Assembly: GCA_964036275.1 (NCBI GenBank)
Contig: OZ038437.1
Coordinates: 11,091,960-11,155,959, forward strand
Reading direction: 5' to 3'
DNA length: 64,000 bases
Source of the DNA: Litoditis marina
Taxonomy: Eukaryota > Nematoda > Chromadorea > Rhabditida > Rhabditidae
A model generated the notes under the pieces. The model saw only the letters and a list, made by a program, of their open reading frames with translations. It was not told where the DNA came from and ran no database searches. Of the stretch, positions 12,501 through 24,140 are shown piece by piece. Position numbers and translations under genes: made by a program. The stretch's first letter is position 1; each line of letters begins with the position of its first letter.

Positions 12501-14020
12501 CCATCTCGATTACAGTTCGAGTACACACACAAAACTGGCACAATAGCGGGCGACAATTCAGGGGCGCGCACCGTTTGTCAACTTTGGCGCGTGCTTTCTC
12601 TGCGCTCTCTCGTTTTTGTGTGCTATTTTCTAGACAGGTAGTTGAACTGAGGTTCGATAGCCTTGAAAGGTAACAAAGATGAACGCAGCAAAAATCTAGG
12701 TTATTCGAGGATCGTTTGTTTGAATAAACTGGGCTATATATAGGATTTGGTACATCAAAGATCTATCTTCATGGAAAACTGGATGGTTTCATAATTTTAT
12801 TAGAAAAACTGGATGGTTTCATAATTTTATTAGAAAAACAATATTTTATAGAAGGTAGTTTTTGGTAAAACGAGAAAATGACTAAAAGTTGAAAGTGTGG
12901 TAGGTAAAAGTTCATTCCAAAAAAATAGATAGTTTTCCGAACGATATATTCATTTTTGTACTAATATTTTCAGTTTCTTACATACAAGCAGCCTTGAACA
13001 GTGCACAATCACTGGTGCCGTTCGCCGCTTAACGATGTTTATATAAAGGTTGTAAAATGGAAAAAAAGCGTAGTAGGAAATTGATGGGTTTCGGAACTAC
13101 GTAGTGAGAGCCACAAGGCCGTTATCAACTTTTTCAGATTTTTTGAAGTTGACCGAAAACGAGCGGAAGAAAACAGAAAAGGCAAGAATAGAAGTTGTTT
13201 TCTAAGTTAATGATTGAGACAACTATTCTTTCTTGAACGCATCATGAAGCAAAATATTCAGATTATTAACGTGTGTAGAATCTTTATAATTTCCAATATA
13301 AAAAGTTCACATCTGGTGAAGGATAATAATAATATTTTACGGCAACTATTTCAGCCGTGTTGCGTGTATTGCTTTATTGAGAGAATGACATAATCACACA
13401 CAAATATTGTATCAACCGTAGAAGGACTGTCCGTAGAGGGGTGGAGATAGGCGTGGGTGAGCTTTGTAACCAGCTCATGCGGTCCGCCATATAGATACCG
13501 CGGCGAGCGGGGATCGAACCCAGGTCTATGGAGCGACAGCCGAACGCTATCCACTTGACCACTCGGCCCCCATGAATTGACCACTCGGCCCCCAGGATGT
13601 TTTTCAGTAATGTTCCTTCTTAACCTATGACCTTTACTATTCCCAAAAACTCTCATAAGTGCCCTCCGAGGATAAACTATCCACGGAATCAACTCAACTG
13701 TGACCTATGACTTTTGATCTACATCACCAGATTCATGATTTGTAGTTTTATCTACACAACTTTCCACCGAATTCAATGTGTATTTCGAACTCAATCTGGC
13801 TTTCTATCTACATTATTGGATCTGTGGCTTGATTTTTGAACCTTGATCTATTTTCGGAAAACTCACGTAATCTCCCTCTGAACCCGAACTGTCAACCGAG
13901 TTCAGTGAGGCCATGGAGTTGCTGCGGCTCGTGAGGGTCGTATCGTGGGAGGAGGAGGAGGGGGTCAAGAAGCTTGAGGGAGGACGGCATGAGGATCGAA
14001 CCTGGTACTTCAACATGGTT
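7732..14020 (-). CDS. partial gene with a Ras-association (RA)-like domain
   Basis: Minus-strand exons in order: 13867-14020, 11936-12094, 11569-11648, 11206-11296 and probably 7732-7799; all phases join. Exon 1 encodes a Ser-rich linker ending NSVDSSGSEGDY. Exon 2 begins GALKVYTHNIKSCTDYKTIR and continues into a ubiquitin-like fold pattern (STQSTAASVIDTVLNKF). Exons 3 and 4 complete it (DDSRPLELQR, then CHPVNMSRFILHMNSKG). The pattern of two beta strands, a helix with VIDTVL, then a closing strand with RFILH resembles RA domains that bind Ras/Rap GTPases, as in afadin, Radil or PDZ-GEF. I cannot say which subfamily. Exon 5 (encoding ACLVPIAARCQPQHKIVIRQ) has a strong TTTCAG acceptor but is less certain. 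The start and end of the gene were not found. Introns carry GA tracts and retroelement 3' ends. Confidence 0.6.
7800..8699. other. non-coding stretch with local direct repeats
   Basis: No exon is convincing. GATCTGTGCC and similar words repeat at about 8265-8400, and GATTTGTAGTTG...ACTGA recurs near 8515 and 8930. Confidence 0.3.
8700..8910. repeat. MITE family B, copy 1
   Basis: The inverted ends are CTACTGAGACTTGGCA and TGCCAATGGGTCTTAGTGGG, about 210 bases apart. Each end contains its own small hairpin of the form TTGGCA-nnn-TGCCAA. Other copies are at 27362, 54682 and 58922. Confidence 0.75.
9539..9662. repeat. polypurine (GA)n tract
   Basis: About 120 bases of GAGAGA with GACAGA interruptions on the plus strand. 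Confidence 0.9.
9663..10865. other. AT-rich non-coding stretch
   Basis: No exon, RNA gene or clear repeat family was found. Two related blocks around ACCTAGCCTAATC and ATCTAGCCTAATC (about 10300 and 10470) suggest an old local duplication. A possible last exon of the RA gene at about 10850-10940 was considered and not accepted. Confidence 0.3.
10944..11185. repeat. polypurine (GA)n-rich tract in the RA-gene intron
   Basis: About 240 bases of GAGAGAAAGAG-type sequence directly next to the exon at 11206-11296. Confidence 0.9.
11420..11560 (-). repeat. non-LTR retrotransposon 3' ends with (ATTCT)n tails
   Basis: Read on the minus strand, two blocks (about 11420-11470 and 11505-11560) contain AATAAA followed by ATTCTATTCT repeats. 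A retrotransposon with a short tandem tail leaves this pattern. A similar block is at 44697-44780. Confidence 0.5.
12441..12511 (-). repeat. tRNA-like sequence with A and B boxes
   Basis: On the minus strand, TGGCAGAGTGG (A box) and GGTTCGAGTCC (B box) are at tRNA spacing. The acceptor stem does not pair, so a tRNA-derived repeat or pseudogene is more likely than a functional tRNA. Confidence 0.45.
12774..12838. repeat. 30-bp direct tandem duplication
   Basis: The word starting GGATGGTTTCATAATTTTAT occurs at 12781 and again at 12811 with no mismatch. Confidence 0.9.
13456..13572 (-). repeat. second tRNA-derived element family, copy 1
   Basis: The minus strand has CCGAGTGGTCAAGTGG (A-box region) and GGTTCGATCCC (B box), followed by a tail with CGGTATCTATATGG. 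A related copy with the same layout is at 63791-63898. Next to the head, TTGACCACTCGGCCCCC occurs twice in a row. Confidence 0.55.
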
Positions 14021-14125
14021 CTGGAAGGACATAACAATAATTTTTAGTGAAGTTATTGATCTCCAATCGATATAAATGACAAATGGAAGAGGAATGGTGA
14101 GCATAGAGATATAAAACAAATCTAG

Positions 14126-14480
14126 GATTGAACCTGGTACTTCAACGTGATTTTGAAATAAGGTATTATCGATTCATTAATTATTGCTGATCTACGGACG
14201 AGTAGTGAGTAAAAAATACATCAAATTATACGGAAGAAGAAGAAGGGGGTCAAAAAAGAAGAGAGCGGACGACATGGGGAGCGAACCTGGTACTTCAACA
14301 TGATTCTGGAAAGATAGTATACTGATTTTCGGATCGATTTATCGACTTTTAATGGTAAATGTAGAACGGACGGTGTGAAATCATATAGAAGAGGACTGGT
14401 AAGCATGAGAACAACATAGAAGCAGGAGGAGGGGTCAGGAGGCAAGAGGGAGGGCGGCATGAGGACTTCAAACTTGGTTG
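14126..14480 (-). pseudogene. three partial copies of the 5' edge of an RA-gene exon
   Basis: Upstream of the true exon (high edge at 14020), its first bases recur at 14126-14151, 14231-14305 and 14422-14480. The word AACCTGGTACTTCAAC is kept in the first two; the third is more diverged. The middle copy is the longest and keeps a usable TTTCCAG acceptor and an open frame; the first has lost the acceptor. Intron sequence beside each copy is repeated too, so these are segmental tandem duplications. Confidence 0.75.
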
Positions 14481-17400
14481 TGGTAGACGGATTATTGAAT
14501 TAATTGAAAGCGATAAACTATCGATTTGTTACACAGTTTATTGATTGACTGAAATTGGGAGAGAAACGCAAAGCAAATTTCAAGATAAGAAATATTGTAC
14601 TAGGTAAATGAAGTATATAAGAGGAAACCATACATCATATTTCTTGTAAAGCTTCTTATGATCTCTGGCATATAGCCGGCATATATGTTGCTCTAGTCTT
14701 TATACTATTAGAGTGTGAAATAGATGAAACATGAAAACAATTTCTGTTTGACTCGTTCTGATAACTACGCAATTGTTATTCAAACACTATCAAAAGGGCT
14801 ATTTAAAGAACGATTGATGACTTTGGGTCGGCCATTGTTTTGATAGAAAAGAGATGATGTGATTCAGAGCAAAATGCAATGAAGAGAAATGGACAGGTTT
14901 GGAACTTTTGAAAGGTGAATACTAGTTACTAATGTTGGTTTAACAATAGTGTTGAATAAAACGGCTGTATGATCAAAATGTGTCAAATCTGAACAAAATT
15001 GACTCCAAACAGACCAAAACGATGTTTAGTGATTGACAAAAGTGGAATATATCATTTATGAATAATCAAAAAACATAGAGAGAATTCAATTTCTACGTTG
15101 AATACGTATAAATAAGCATAAATAAGTAGTGTATTTCCAACAAATTTGGTGTGAAACTGTGCGCTTACTGTTTGCTGATAAGAATAAACGTGGACAATAT
15201 TTGACTATTGGGAGACGCCCACTCAAATGTCAAAATAGATATAAAAGTGGAAAGTTATTAATCATTTAACAAAAATAGGGAATGAGTTGCCAGGATATTG
15301 GAAGTTTTCTATTTGAACCATAATAAGTACTCTTACACAGTATGTAGTTATGAACCATAACAGGTTCAAAGTTGTAACATGAAACTGGGGGTACATATAA
15401 ACTTATGAATTAAACAACTAGTTATCTTCCTTTTTTTACCTCCTTTTTGTTATCGTACTGTAATTTAGTTATGTAATTTATTTCTCCGATCTTCGAAAGA
15501 ATTTCAGAATAAAGCGTTGTCAATATTATAGGAACGTGTGAAAAATAGCGTTCGCTTCCAATAGAATTCGTTAGTTAAGTGAGAAAAGTTGATTAGAGTC
15601 TACGAATGCTCATAATAAGCAGCTTCCCAGAACACTTGAGTGAAAACAGCAATCAAAGGAATAGTTAATTAGGTCTGTGAACGGGCTGTGAACATTTAGG
15701 AAAACAATTAACAAACTCCCTTCATATGTCATTTCTCACGGCCCACATGAGAAAAAACAGCAGACAACTATAAACTATGAAGGTTTTGTAAACTTGAAAG
15801 TTTCGCGTTTTCAATAGGGTTATATGTGTTTAAATAACATAGAAACTGGTCTTTCAAAGATAGAGCAAGGACTTCAATTCATCTGATATACTAAGAAGAA
15901 ATAAGCTTTTGTTTCATATTTTAATTGTATGTATTTAAAAAGTTTCAGTTTTAGTTTTATCACAAAAGTTTCAAAAAACTAGCAAAGACATATTAGAGAT
16001 CACACAAACAACGAGACGCAGAGAAAGTGTTTTTGAAAGCGAAAAGCGGGCAATTTCCTCGAGATGAAGAGGGGCAAAAGACCTTCATTATGTAAGCAAA
16101 ACAGGGTGGGTCGACCTTGCTTTTTCGACCACAAAGCGGCATCTGCCAAAAACGGGCAGGGCCGGTCCCTTTAATTAAAAAGTTAAAAAAGGTGAGAATT
16201 GTGAAGAAGGTTCTTGAAAAAAAGATAGGTTCGTTCCTCTAATTAGATAAAAGTTTTATTTCAAAAAAGTGGGAACCTTTAATCAAAAAGTTAGTTCTTG
16301 TAGGACACGGACAGGGCAGAACCCTTCAATTAGAGTAGTAACTTCATGAAAAAATAACTTGTAAAAAGGTGGGAAGGTTATGAAAAAAGTTGTTGTTTTT
16401 GCTTACAAAAAGGTGAGAAGATTATAAGATAACGCAACGCTTAACGCTTTTCTTTATTGAACGCAAAAACTTTAAACATGAAAATTCTCTGGTTTTCTTT
16501 CATGTTTGCGGTTAAACTGACTTTTCTTCCGCAATTATGAGTGATTAGCAAAAAAACACAGAACACAATAGTTTTTGCGCCGGTTTTCCAGTTATTATAG
16601 TGTTTGCTGCTGTTGTTGGTTCTATTAGTGTCGCTCAAAATTTTGTTGACAGAACGGCTTCAGGAAAACATGAAAAGAGCAAACGAAGAGAATGAGGGAA
16701 TTCCACACCTAAAAAGTCGGTATTTTTTGAACATTAATGTACTTCTCTCAAAAATTCTTGCATGTTTTGATCTACCGTTGGTAGAAAGTATGGAATGCAA
16801 TTAGAAAAAGATTGTGAATACCATCAACCACGTGTTTATACTGAACAAAAGTAATATTCTTTTGACTAGAATGAAATATTATTTAACTATGTGAAGTCAA
16901 AAAACAAATGAAATACTGACAAAGTTCCTTTCGAAGTAGCTATACACTGCTGGTCAAATGCACATTCAGGTCGACGTGAAAACCACGTGTCAGAACACGT
17001 GTACTGAAGTTTTTTGTTTCTTTTTCATTAAGATTGTACACTTTTATAGCATAAGTGATCTTGTACAACAACGTAATGTGATTCGAAACTGACGAAAACA
17101 TTATCTTATGCATGCTGCTAATAGCTTTACAACACAAGCTGGTAGCATGGAAACATCGGTTTACATAATAGATCGCTAGTAGAATGAAGTCACGTGAAAC
17201 GTGATAACACAGCAGAATTTCGGAACATATAGTTCTGGAACACACGTGACCACGATGTTTACTTTTCTATTTATCACATTTAAAAACTTAAAAACTTTCA
17301 TATTTCAATAGAAATCTTTTTATTGTGCGGAATATGTTGTTTGTTGACATTAAAAATAAATCATTTACAATGAAAGTTATTTAATGATGTTATTCAGACC

Positions 17401-18494
17401 TTAACTAGGGGGGTCACCCAAACTAGTAAAGTGTTAACCACTAATGTGATTGTTAAATAGAGGCTGGAAACGCATTGGGTTTTGAGTTTTTTTGTAGGTT
17501 TTCAAAGAAAAAGTGAGAGCGGAAGTGAGATATTGATTAACTACGCGAACTTTTGCTTAAATTAATTATTTTTTTGATAAGGGGAGCTAATCTGGCGTTC
17601 AGAAGCCCTGGATATATGTAGTGAAACCTTTTGTCTTGTAGTCGAACGAACACGAAATCCACAATAAAACATAAAACTCAAATAACACAAAACAAAGGTA
17701 TCTTATTGGATTGATCGTTACAAAACAACTTTATTTGTATACTAGAAGTAAATTGAATAGTCGCGTAAAGTAAGAATATTAATGAAGCATCGTGCACTTT
17801 GTTGTCGCACGTTTCTGAGTGCTGATGTGTTTGACATGTTCCACGTGATTGTGCCATTGACTAACAGTATACTGCATTTTCTTTGGTATAGTTTTCTTGT
17901 CACCACCTAATACGAAGTGAGCTAGTTTTAGTTTGATCTCAAACCACGTCATAGTTAACAAGTGCCAACCAAAAACAACGTGATCAAACTACAATATGTG
18001 CTTGGTTGAAATACACCACATACACTTGCGTTGGGAACAATAAACATAAGTATTAAAAATATTAAGAAAGAACCCTATACTATTAATCCGTTACGGAATT
18101 TGCGTACCCTTATCAAATTAGGCGAAATCGGGTGTTGACCTTGGCTATCATTGAAGTCACACCTTAAGTCGCTAGTTTATAGTCAACTGATGAAAATAGT
18201 ATCAATAGCTGGTTTACATTGAAATATTCATAAACTTCAATAAGTTCCTTACTACTAATATAGAAAACTTGGGTGTTATTGTGAAGATTGAATGTAAAGA
18301 CCTTAAGTCGCTAGTTTGCCCAAGAACAGTTCCAAGGAGTAGAAATTATTGAATATTGCAAAAAAACTGACTTCTGGTATACGGTAGCAGTAGACATACC
18401 GGTGAAAGTGTGTATAACGGCATTGAAAAAGTGACGGAAGGTGTAGCATCTGGTACAAAGGCAACTAGTGACAGATGTGGAGATGTGTTGAGAA
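14481..18494. other. AT-rich non-coding stretch
   Basis: No supported exon. At 16160-16440 there is a loose repeat of CCTTTAATTAAAAAG / GGTGAGAA / GTTCTTG words. At 16943-17250 there is a block that starts like MITE family D (TATACACTGCTGGTCAAATG) and is rich in CACGTG-type words. CCTTAAGTCGCTAGTTT recurs at about 18163 and 18301. Confidence 0.35.
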
Positions 18495-18790
18495 AGGAGG
18501 TAGAGAAAGGCAGAAAGCGGGAGAGAGGGAGAAGAGAGAGAGAGAGGGAGAAGTTAGAGAGGGGAGAGAGAGAAGCGGAAGAGGTAGGGAGGGAGTGAGT
18601 GAGAAGAAAAGAGAGAAGAGGGAGAGAAAGAGAGAAGAGTAGAAAGGGTGGAAGTGTGTTGAGAAAGGGAGAGAGAGAACGAGACGGATACTGGAACAAT
18701 GGTGAAAGAGGAAGGTGGAAAAAGAGAAGGGGAAGGACAGAACATTGAAGAGAAGAGAGTGAGATGAGGTAGAGAGGGAAGAAATATGAA
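18495..18790. repeat. polypurine (GA)n-rich tract
   Basis: About 300 bases of GAGAGA/GGGAGA sequence on the plus strand. Confidence 0.9.
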
Positions 18791-18953
18791 AAATACGATC
18801 GTATGTCTTGGCTTCCGTTCGCAAATTAGTTCCATATGGCGCCAGAAGGCTCTTCAGTTGACACGTCTCAGACAAGGAAAACATGACGTGAAACGGAAAT
18901 CGTGAGAAATATTTCTGTGAAATATTTGAATCTTCTCGAAATAGGAGGGGTAA

Positions 18954-19210
18954 AATCGATAACTGTAGTTTACACTATGACCCCGAAAATAGCTCTGTAT
19001 CAGATATTTGATTTCTGGGAGTTTAAACAAAAACAAATCGATAACTGTAGTTTGTACTTGAGACCCGCATGCGTCAAAAAGAAAACTTCAGACCGAACAA
19101 AAGTTATGCTCAATCGATAACTGTAGTTTACTCAACTTCCGGAAATACGTAAGATCGAGTTACAGTTATGGTTCACAGAAGATCAAACAGAAAAATCAAT
19201 AATGTAGTTT
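18954..19210. repeat. about 79-bp degenerate tandem repeat around ATCGATAACTGTAGTTT
   Basis: ATCGATAACTGTAGTTT starts near 18956, 19036 and 19114, and a worn copy is near 19196, giving a period of 78-82 bases. Confidence 0.8.
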
Positions 19211-19383
19211 GTACTCAACTTCCGCATGCTTCTATGTCACAACGAATTACTGTAATGGTTCACGGGGACAGGGTGTGGAACCCGTTTTCCTAATGAGGAG
19301 GGTGACGATTAGATTAGTTGGGTAGGTTATCACGGGTTTTTTTGGAAGAAAGTCTAAGTGGTTTTCGAGAATGAGGCTGGTTA

Positions 19384-19553
19384 TAGAGAGAGAGAGGGGG
19401 GGGGGACGAGAGAGAGAGAGGTAGAAAGAGAGAGAGGGGGCGAGAGAGAGAGGTAGAAAGAGAGAGGGGGGGGGCGAGAGAGAGAGGTAGAAAGAGAGAG
19501 AGGGGGGGGGGGTGAGAGAGAGAGGTAGAAAGAGAGAGAGGGGGGGGGAAGGC
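19384..19553. repeat. purine minisatellite with poly-G runs
   Basis: A unit of about 35 bases (GAGAGAGAGGTAGAAAGAGA plus a run of 5 to 10 G) is repeated about five times. Confidence 0.9.
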
Positions 19554-19784
19554 TAGTTACGGTAGGGGAAAGAGCTCGATAAAGATTGAGGGGTTATGTG
19601 GAAGAATCGTGGAAGATAACGGTATTACGTTTTGCGGGTTGAACTTCAAACTGACTAAGAACTAAATCCAGGTAGTATCTGATTTTTGAAAGAGTAGAGA
19701 TAAATAGATTGTTTACAGTGACAACACTATGAACTTATGAATACAAACATCAATACTACGGATCATAAATCTTTTTAGTAAACC

Positions 19785-20250
19785 GTGGACCGATTTCAAA
19801 ATGGCGTGTCATACGGGCGGGGCTTTAGCACTTTTAGGTTTTGTGTTTTCGAAATGTAGAGCTAAATAAGTGGTTTACCGTAAAAAAATATCAATCCACA
19901 AAAAACAGTAATATTACGTATCAAATATCTCGGTATAGATATAGATGTGTGTGTAATTAGTGAACTCCCGACCAATTTCGGAAGGGGCGTGTCCTATGGG
20001 AGGAGTGTAGGGGTAAATACTTTGTTTACTTTTTACTTATTTAACATAACATATTTGTGTCATGTCACTTTTGGATGTTACTGTTATAAGAATCCAATTT
20101 GGTTTCCGCGTAAAAAAGTTTACAGTTTATATGATAACATAAAACGGGGCATAAATCTCGGTATGGATATGGATATACACGGGGGTTTAGTACGCGAACC
20201 GATTTCAAAAGAGGCGTGTCAAGGGGGCGGGGCTTCGACATTTGGACAGG
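19785..20250. repeat. three spaced copies of a roughly 200-bp repeat
   Basis: A core of the form ACCGATTTCAAAAnGGCGTGTC followed by GGGCGGGGCTT or a variant occurs at about 19790, 19970 and 20197. Upstream of each is AT-rich sequence with TATCGGTAT-type words that also repeats. Confidence 0.65.
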
Positions 20251-20370
20251 GGTAAATCCGCGATAAATTACACGCCGCTGACAGTTTCGAACCGAAATAA
20301 CGTAACATAACGGTGACATGTTAATTGGAAATAGCGGGATAGAGGTAGGGGAATTGGAACACGCATTTAG

Positions 20371-20893
20371 AGGGAAAGTGGGTAGAGAGAGAGAGAAAGA
20401 AGAGAAGGAAGAGAGAGAGAGAAAGAAGAGAAGGAAGAGAGAGAGACAGAAGAGAAGGAAGAGAGAGAGAGAAAGAAGAGAAGGAAGAGAGAGAGACAGA
20501 AGAGAAGGAAGAGAGAGGGAGAAAGAAGAGAAGGAAGAGAGAGGGAGAAAGAAGAGAAGGAAGAGAGAGGGAGGAAGAAGAGAAGGAAGAGAGAGGAAGA
20601 AAGAGGAGAAGGAAGAGAGAGGGAGAAAGAAGAGAAGGAAGAGAGAGGGAGAAAGAAGAGAAGGAAGAGAGAGGGAGAAAGAAGAGAAGGAAGAGAGAGG
20701 GAGAAAGAAGAGAAGGAAAAGAGAGAGAGAAAGATGAGAAGGAAGAGAGAGAGAGAGAAAGAAGAGAAGAAAGAGAGAGGGAGAAAGAAGAGAAGGAAGA
20801 GAGAGAGAGAGAGAGAATGAAGAGAAGGAAGAGAGAGGGAGAAAGAAGAGAAGGAAGAGAGACAGACAGAGCGAGAGAGAAAGAAAGAAAAGG
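20371..20893. repeat. polypurine minisatellite with a period of about 22-26 bases
   Basis: About 520 bases built from GAGAAAGAAGAGAAGGAAGA units with small length variants. Long open frames exist on both strands only because the unit has no stop codons; they encode Ser/Leu or Arg/Glu strings and are not genes. Confidence 0.95.
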
Positions 20894-21299
20894 GACATAG
20901 GTAGGGAAGTCGAAAAATGGAAGGAGGGGAAGTTCAGTGAAAATCAGAAGAGATAGCACACATGTGCTAGAACGTCAATCAAATTTCATAGTTTTGTATA
21001 CATATGTAAAGGACTGGGTAACAAAACGAGAGCGGTACATAGAGAGGAATGAAAATTTAGAGAAAAGGAAAAGCAGGGAGATAAGGGAAAAGGAGAGAGA
21101 GAGGGTGGCGGGGGGGGGCAGAGAAAGAGAGACACTGAGGATCTAGAAAAAGATCTAATTTGCATAGGCTGGACTAATCCTCGGCGACCTTTTCCTAATT
21201 GTGCTAATCATGGTAAATCGGGTCTACGGGAGGAGAATGAGTGGTTATTAATGGCTAGAAAAAGGATAGTTGCAGAAAAAATCTGAGAAAGTGAAAAAA

Positions 21300-21362
21300 T
21301 GAAAAGGTGGAAAAGTGGAAAAGTGGAAAAGTGAAAAGTTGAAAAGTGGAAAAGTTGAAGAG
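21300..21362. repeat. 9-10 bp minisatellite GGAAAAGTG
   Basis: GGAAAAGTG and GAAAAGTT units repeat about seven times. Confidence 0.85.
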
Positions 21363-21639
21363 GAAGTGAAAGATGGTAACCGGACATTTGGGAAAATAAT
21401 ACGAGGTTATATGGATAGCAAAAAGGTACTTACTAAAAGAAAATTCCTAAAAACGTGAAACTACACCATAAAGTTATACTTTTCGTTCATCTCTCATGTA
21501 TAAGCTCTTTTCATAGCTTCAAAGACCGCATACACTATTATAGCGGTTGTTTCGGTACGTTTTCAAAGGTTGTAATTTGTAATAAAAGAGTTTATTATGC
21601 AGGTGTTGCTACTTTACATGACTTTTTCGCACATTAACC

Positions 21640-21912
21640 TTTATTTTTCTACGTTAGCATTGACTTTTCAATATTGTTACAATTAAAACTAAAATTATTT
21701 TTCCCACGTTAACCTTTTTTCTACTTTGACTTTGACCTTTCAATATTGTTACAGTTACTAAAATGGTACTGAAATGACTTTTTCTCAGATTAACCTTCAT
21801 TTTTCTACTTTGACTTTGACTTTTCAATATTGTTACAGTTAAAACTAAAATGTTTTTTCTCACGTTAACCTTTTTTTACTTTGACTTTGACCTTTCATTA
21901 TTGTTACAGTTG
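21640..21912. repeat. tandem repeat of about 75-80 bp, roughly four copies
   Basis: Each unit holds ACTTTGACTTTGACCTTTCA, then TATTGTTACAGTTA and CACGTTAACCTT, with modest divergence between copies. Confidence 0.8.
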
Positions 21913-22029
21913 AGAGTACTTGAGACTAGCGCCTATTTCGAGTGCAAAATAAACCAGCGTGACGCTTAATTTGGGGCTACCGCTGAGCAAACTTTGTCTG
22001 GGAGGGAGAGGTATATTCACACCTCTTTG

Positions 22030-22150
22030 ATGGAGAAAGAAAGAGAGAGAGAGAGAGAGGAAGAGAGAGAGTAGAGACATGCAGAGAGAATAGAGACAGA
22101 CAGAGAGAATGAGGGAGGGAGGAAGGGAGAGAGAGAGAGGAGGAGAGAGC
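22030..22150. repeat. polypurine (GA)n tract
   Basis: About 120 bases of GAGAGA on the plus strand with short AGACATGCAGAG interruptions. Confidence 0.9.
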
Positions 22151-22344
22151 CGAAATAAGAATGAGTGTATGTGTGATACAAAGTTTTGATTGTACGGAAC
22201 AGTAGTGACAAAATAACCCATCAGTGCCTTCAAAGATCGAGCTTACCAGAGAAAAAGTACGAAACTACTAGTTTCTCGGAGCTATACCGTGTTTTCTACT
22301 TACTACGAAAACAATATGAAGACAGAAACCTATCTGTCTTGCTA

Positions 22345-22507
22345 GACGTAGAGGACGAGAGGCTGAAACGATGTAACTTATAGTAATCTTTAATTATAAT
22401 CAAGTTTAGATAGTAAGTCTTTGTAACACTATTTTATTACATTTATACTAAACTTATTATATTTAGTACATTTTACATATCACTCCTTCTTTTCACTGTT
22501 TATTTAA
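22345..22507. repeat. dispersed repeat sharing GAGGACGAGAGGC, copy 1
   Basis: The block from GTAGAGGACGAGAGGCTGAA to CTTTTCACTGTTTATTTAA matches 49043-49205 along most of its length. Confidence 0.7.
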
Positions 22508-22696
22508 TGGTTTCTAAGCATGATCAAAACATCATCATTTCATGGAAGTTTAAAAAAACTGCAAAAAATGCTAGTTTTGAGATGATAAACTGCATTATGT
22601 ACAAAAACAGTATAAAGATGGTAACATATCCGTCTCTCTAGATGGCTTTATTTGCCGACATAGATGATATCTGGTTGTACCGCAAGACATAACTCT

Positions 22697-22950
22697 ACCT
22701 ACATCAAGGCCGTTGGGCACCTGCCAAGAAAAAGAAGACGAGAAAACGAGGTGGGTGGTCAAATTGCTTTATAAATACTGAAAAAAGTGCAAAACACACG
22801 TGAAACGTGGAACAAAATCCATATTTGGGAACTAACAAAGTTCAGTCTATCATTTTTGTAGTTTGCTCCCGAAACATTACATCAAGGCCGTTGGGCACCT
22901 GCCGAGAAAAAGTCGAAGAAAATACGAATTGGTTGGTCGAGCAAACCCTA
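22697..22950. repeat. direct duplication around CATCAAGGCCGTTGGGCACC
   Basis: The 30-base word containing CATCAAGGCCGTTGGGCACC and TGCC-AGAAAAAG occurs near 22700 and 22880, each followed by a related GGTGGTC/GGTTGGTC region. Confidence 0.75.
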
Positions 22951-23150
22951 TATAGTTTGAAAGGGTAATCGAACTTTAGGCTGTATTACTAATAGTAATA
23001 TAAATTGTATGATTATTTATTAAATGCGCCTCCTTACAAAGGAGGGTTGATCAGGCCACAAAGTACAAAGTAGGTCGAGATGAGCATGAGTCGTAGACGA
23101 AACATTACTGTGGACCCGTTGGCATGATAAGGACTATAAAACCAGTTAAT

Positions 23151-23295
23151 GTGGGTGCCAAATTTATAAATTTCTGTCTCTGGCCGGGATCGAACCTGCG
23201 AGCAAAAGATTCGTAACAGGGCGCTAACCACTGCGCTATACAGCTGAAAGCGAGATATACAGTACCCTTCTGCCTTTCCGTTGGCGACGACTATA
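23151..23295 (-). repeat. tRNA-Arg-like SINE/MITE, copy 2
   Basis: Same family as 4970-5166, on the minus strand. About 45 bases between the A box and the 5' part are missing, so this is an internally deleted copy. Confidence 0.8.
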
Positions 23296-23484
23296 ATGTG
23301 TCAAAGCGTTTTTACTGTGGGTTACTGAATCACTCGGAGTGCTCTCAACATTGATGATGACTATTCACCTCAGTTAGAGTCAGCAATACAAATTTTTTCC
23401 AGTTCGAAATTTAACCTAAATTTAGCAACTCGTCACTGTTTTTAACGTTTAAGGTGAAAATTTAGCATGTATAGAAAAATTCGG

Positions 23485-23552
23485 GGGGGGGGAGAGAGAT
23501 AGGAAGAGAGAGGGGAGAAGAGAAAAGAGAAAGGAGAGAAAGAGAGACTTAT

Positions 23553-23619
<67 letters not shown>

Positions 23620-24140
23620 GAGAGAGAGAGAGATAGATAGAGAGAGAGAGAGAGAATTTCAAGAGTTGTTCTCTGCTGAATTGGCATTTGAACTCGTCAT
23701 TTATCTGATACGGAATGATATTTCGAGAGGTTATGACTGACGGAAAATGACAGAAACACGCTGAAAAACGAGTAACAGAGGGTAACAAGTGCAAAAAAGA
23801 ACCGGAGAGCAAGAGAGAGAGATACTGGGGGACAGAAACATGAGTAGAAGGAAAGGAGTAGAAAAGAGAGAAAAAGAGAGAGGGTGAGATAGAGAAAGAG
23901 AGAGAGAGAAATAATGACAAAGCGAGAGACAGCGGGTGGAAAGTGTCAAAAAGGAAGGAATGGAACTCAAAGCAACGGGTAATATGGTAGATAATCAAAA
24001 GTGCAGATCACTTGAAACTTTGCGTAAAAATTGTTGCAAGGGTGAGAGAGAAAAATGGGAAAGAGAGAAATAGAGAGAGCGGGAGAGAGATGAAGAGAAA
24101 AGAAGATATAGAAGAAGAAAAATGGAAGAGAGAGAACACT
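23485..24140. repeat. three polypurine (GA)n tracts
   Basis: GA-rich blocks lie at about 23485-23660 (including a long pure GA run), 23800-23935 and 24040-24140. Confidence 0.9.

Noticed and set aside
13492..13572. Functional tRNA gene on the minus strand
   Set aside because: A and B boxes are good, but acceptor ends do not pair and the same tail recurs at 63.8 kb, so it is a tRNA-derived repeat.
18401..18884. Possible minus-strand exons with CLCTRCYTFRHFF and MFSLSETCQLKSLLAPYG
   Set aside because: Splice-like ends exist, but the phase is ambiguous, no neighbours join them and they flank a GA tract.
20065..20959. Long Ser/Leu-rich and Arg/Glu-rich open frames (up to 277 codons)
   Set aside because: They lie on a 22-26-base purine minisatellite whose unit simply lacks stop codons; composition and overlap on both strands show they are not genes.
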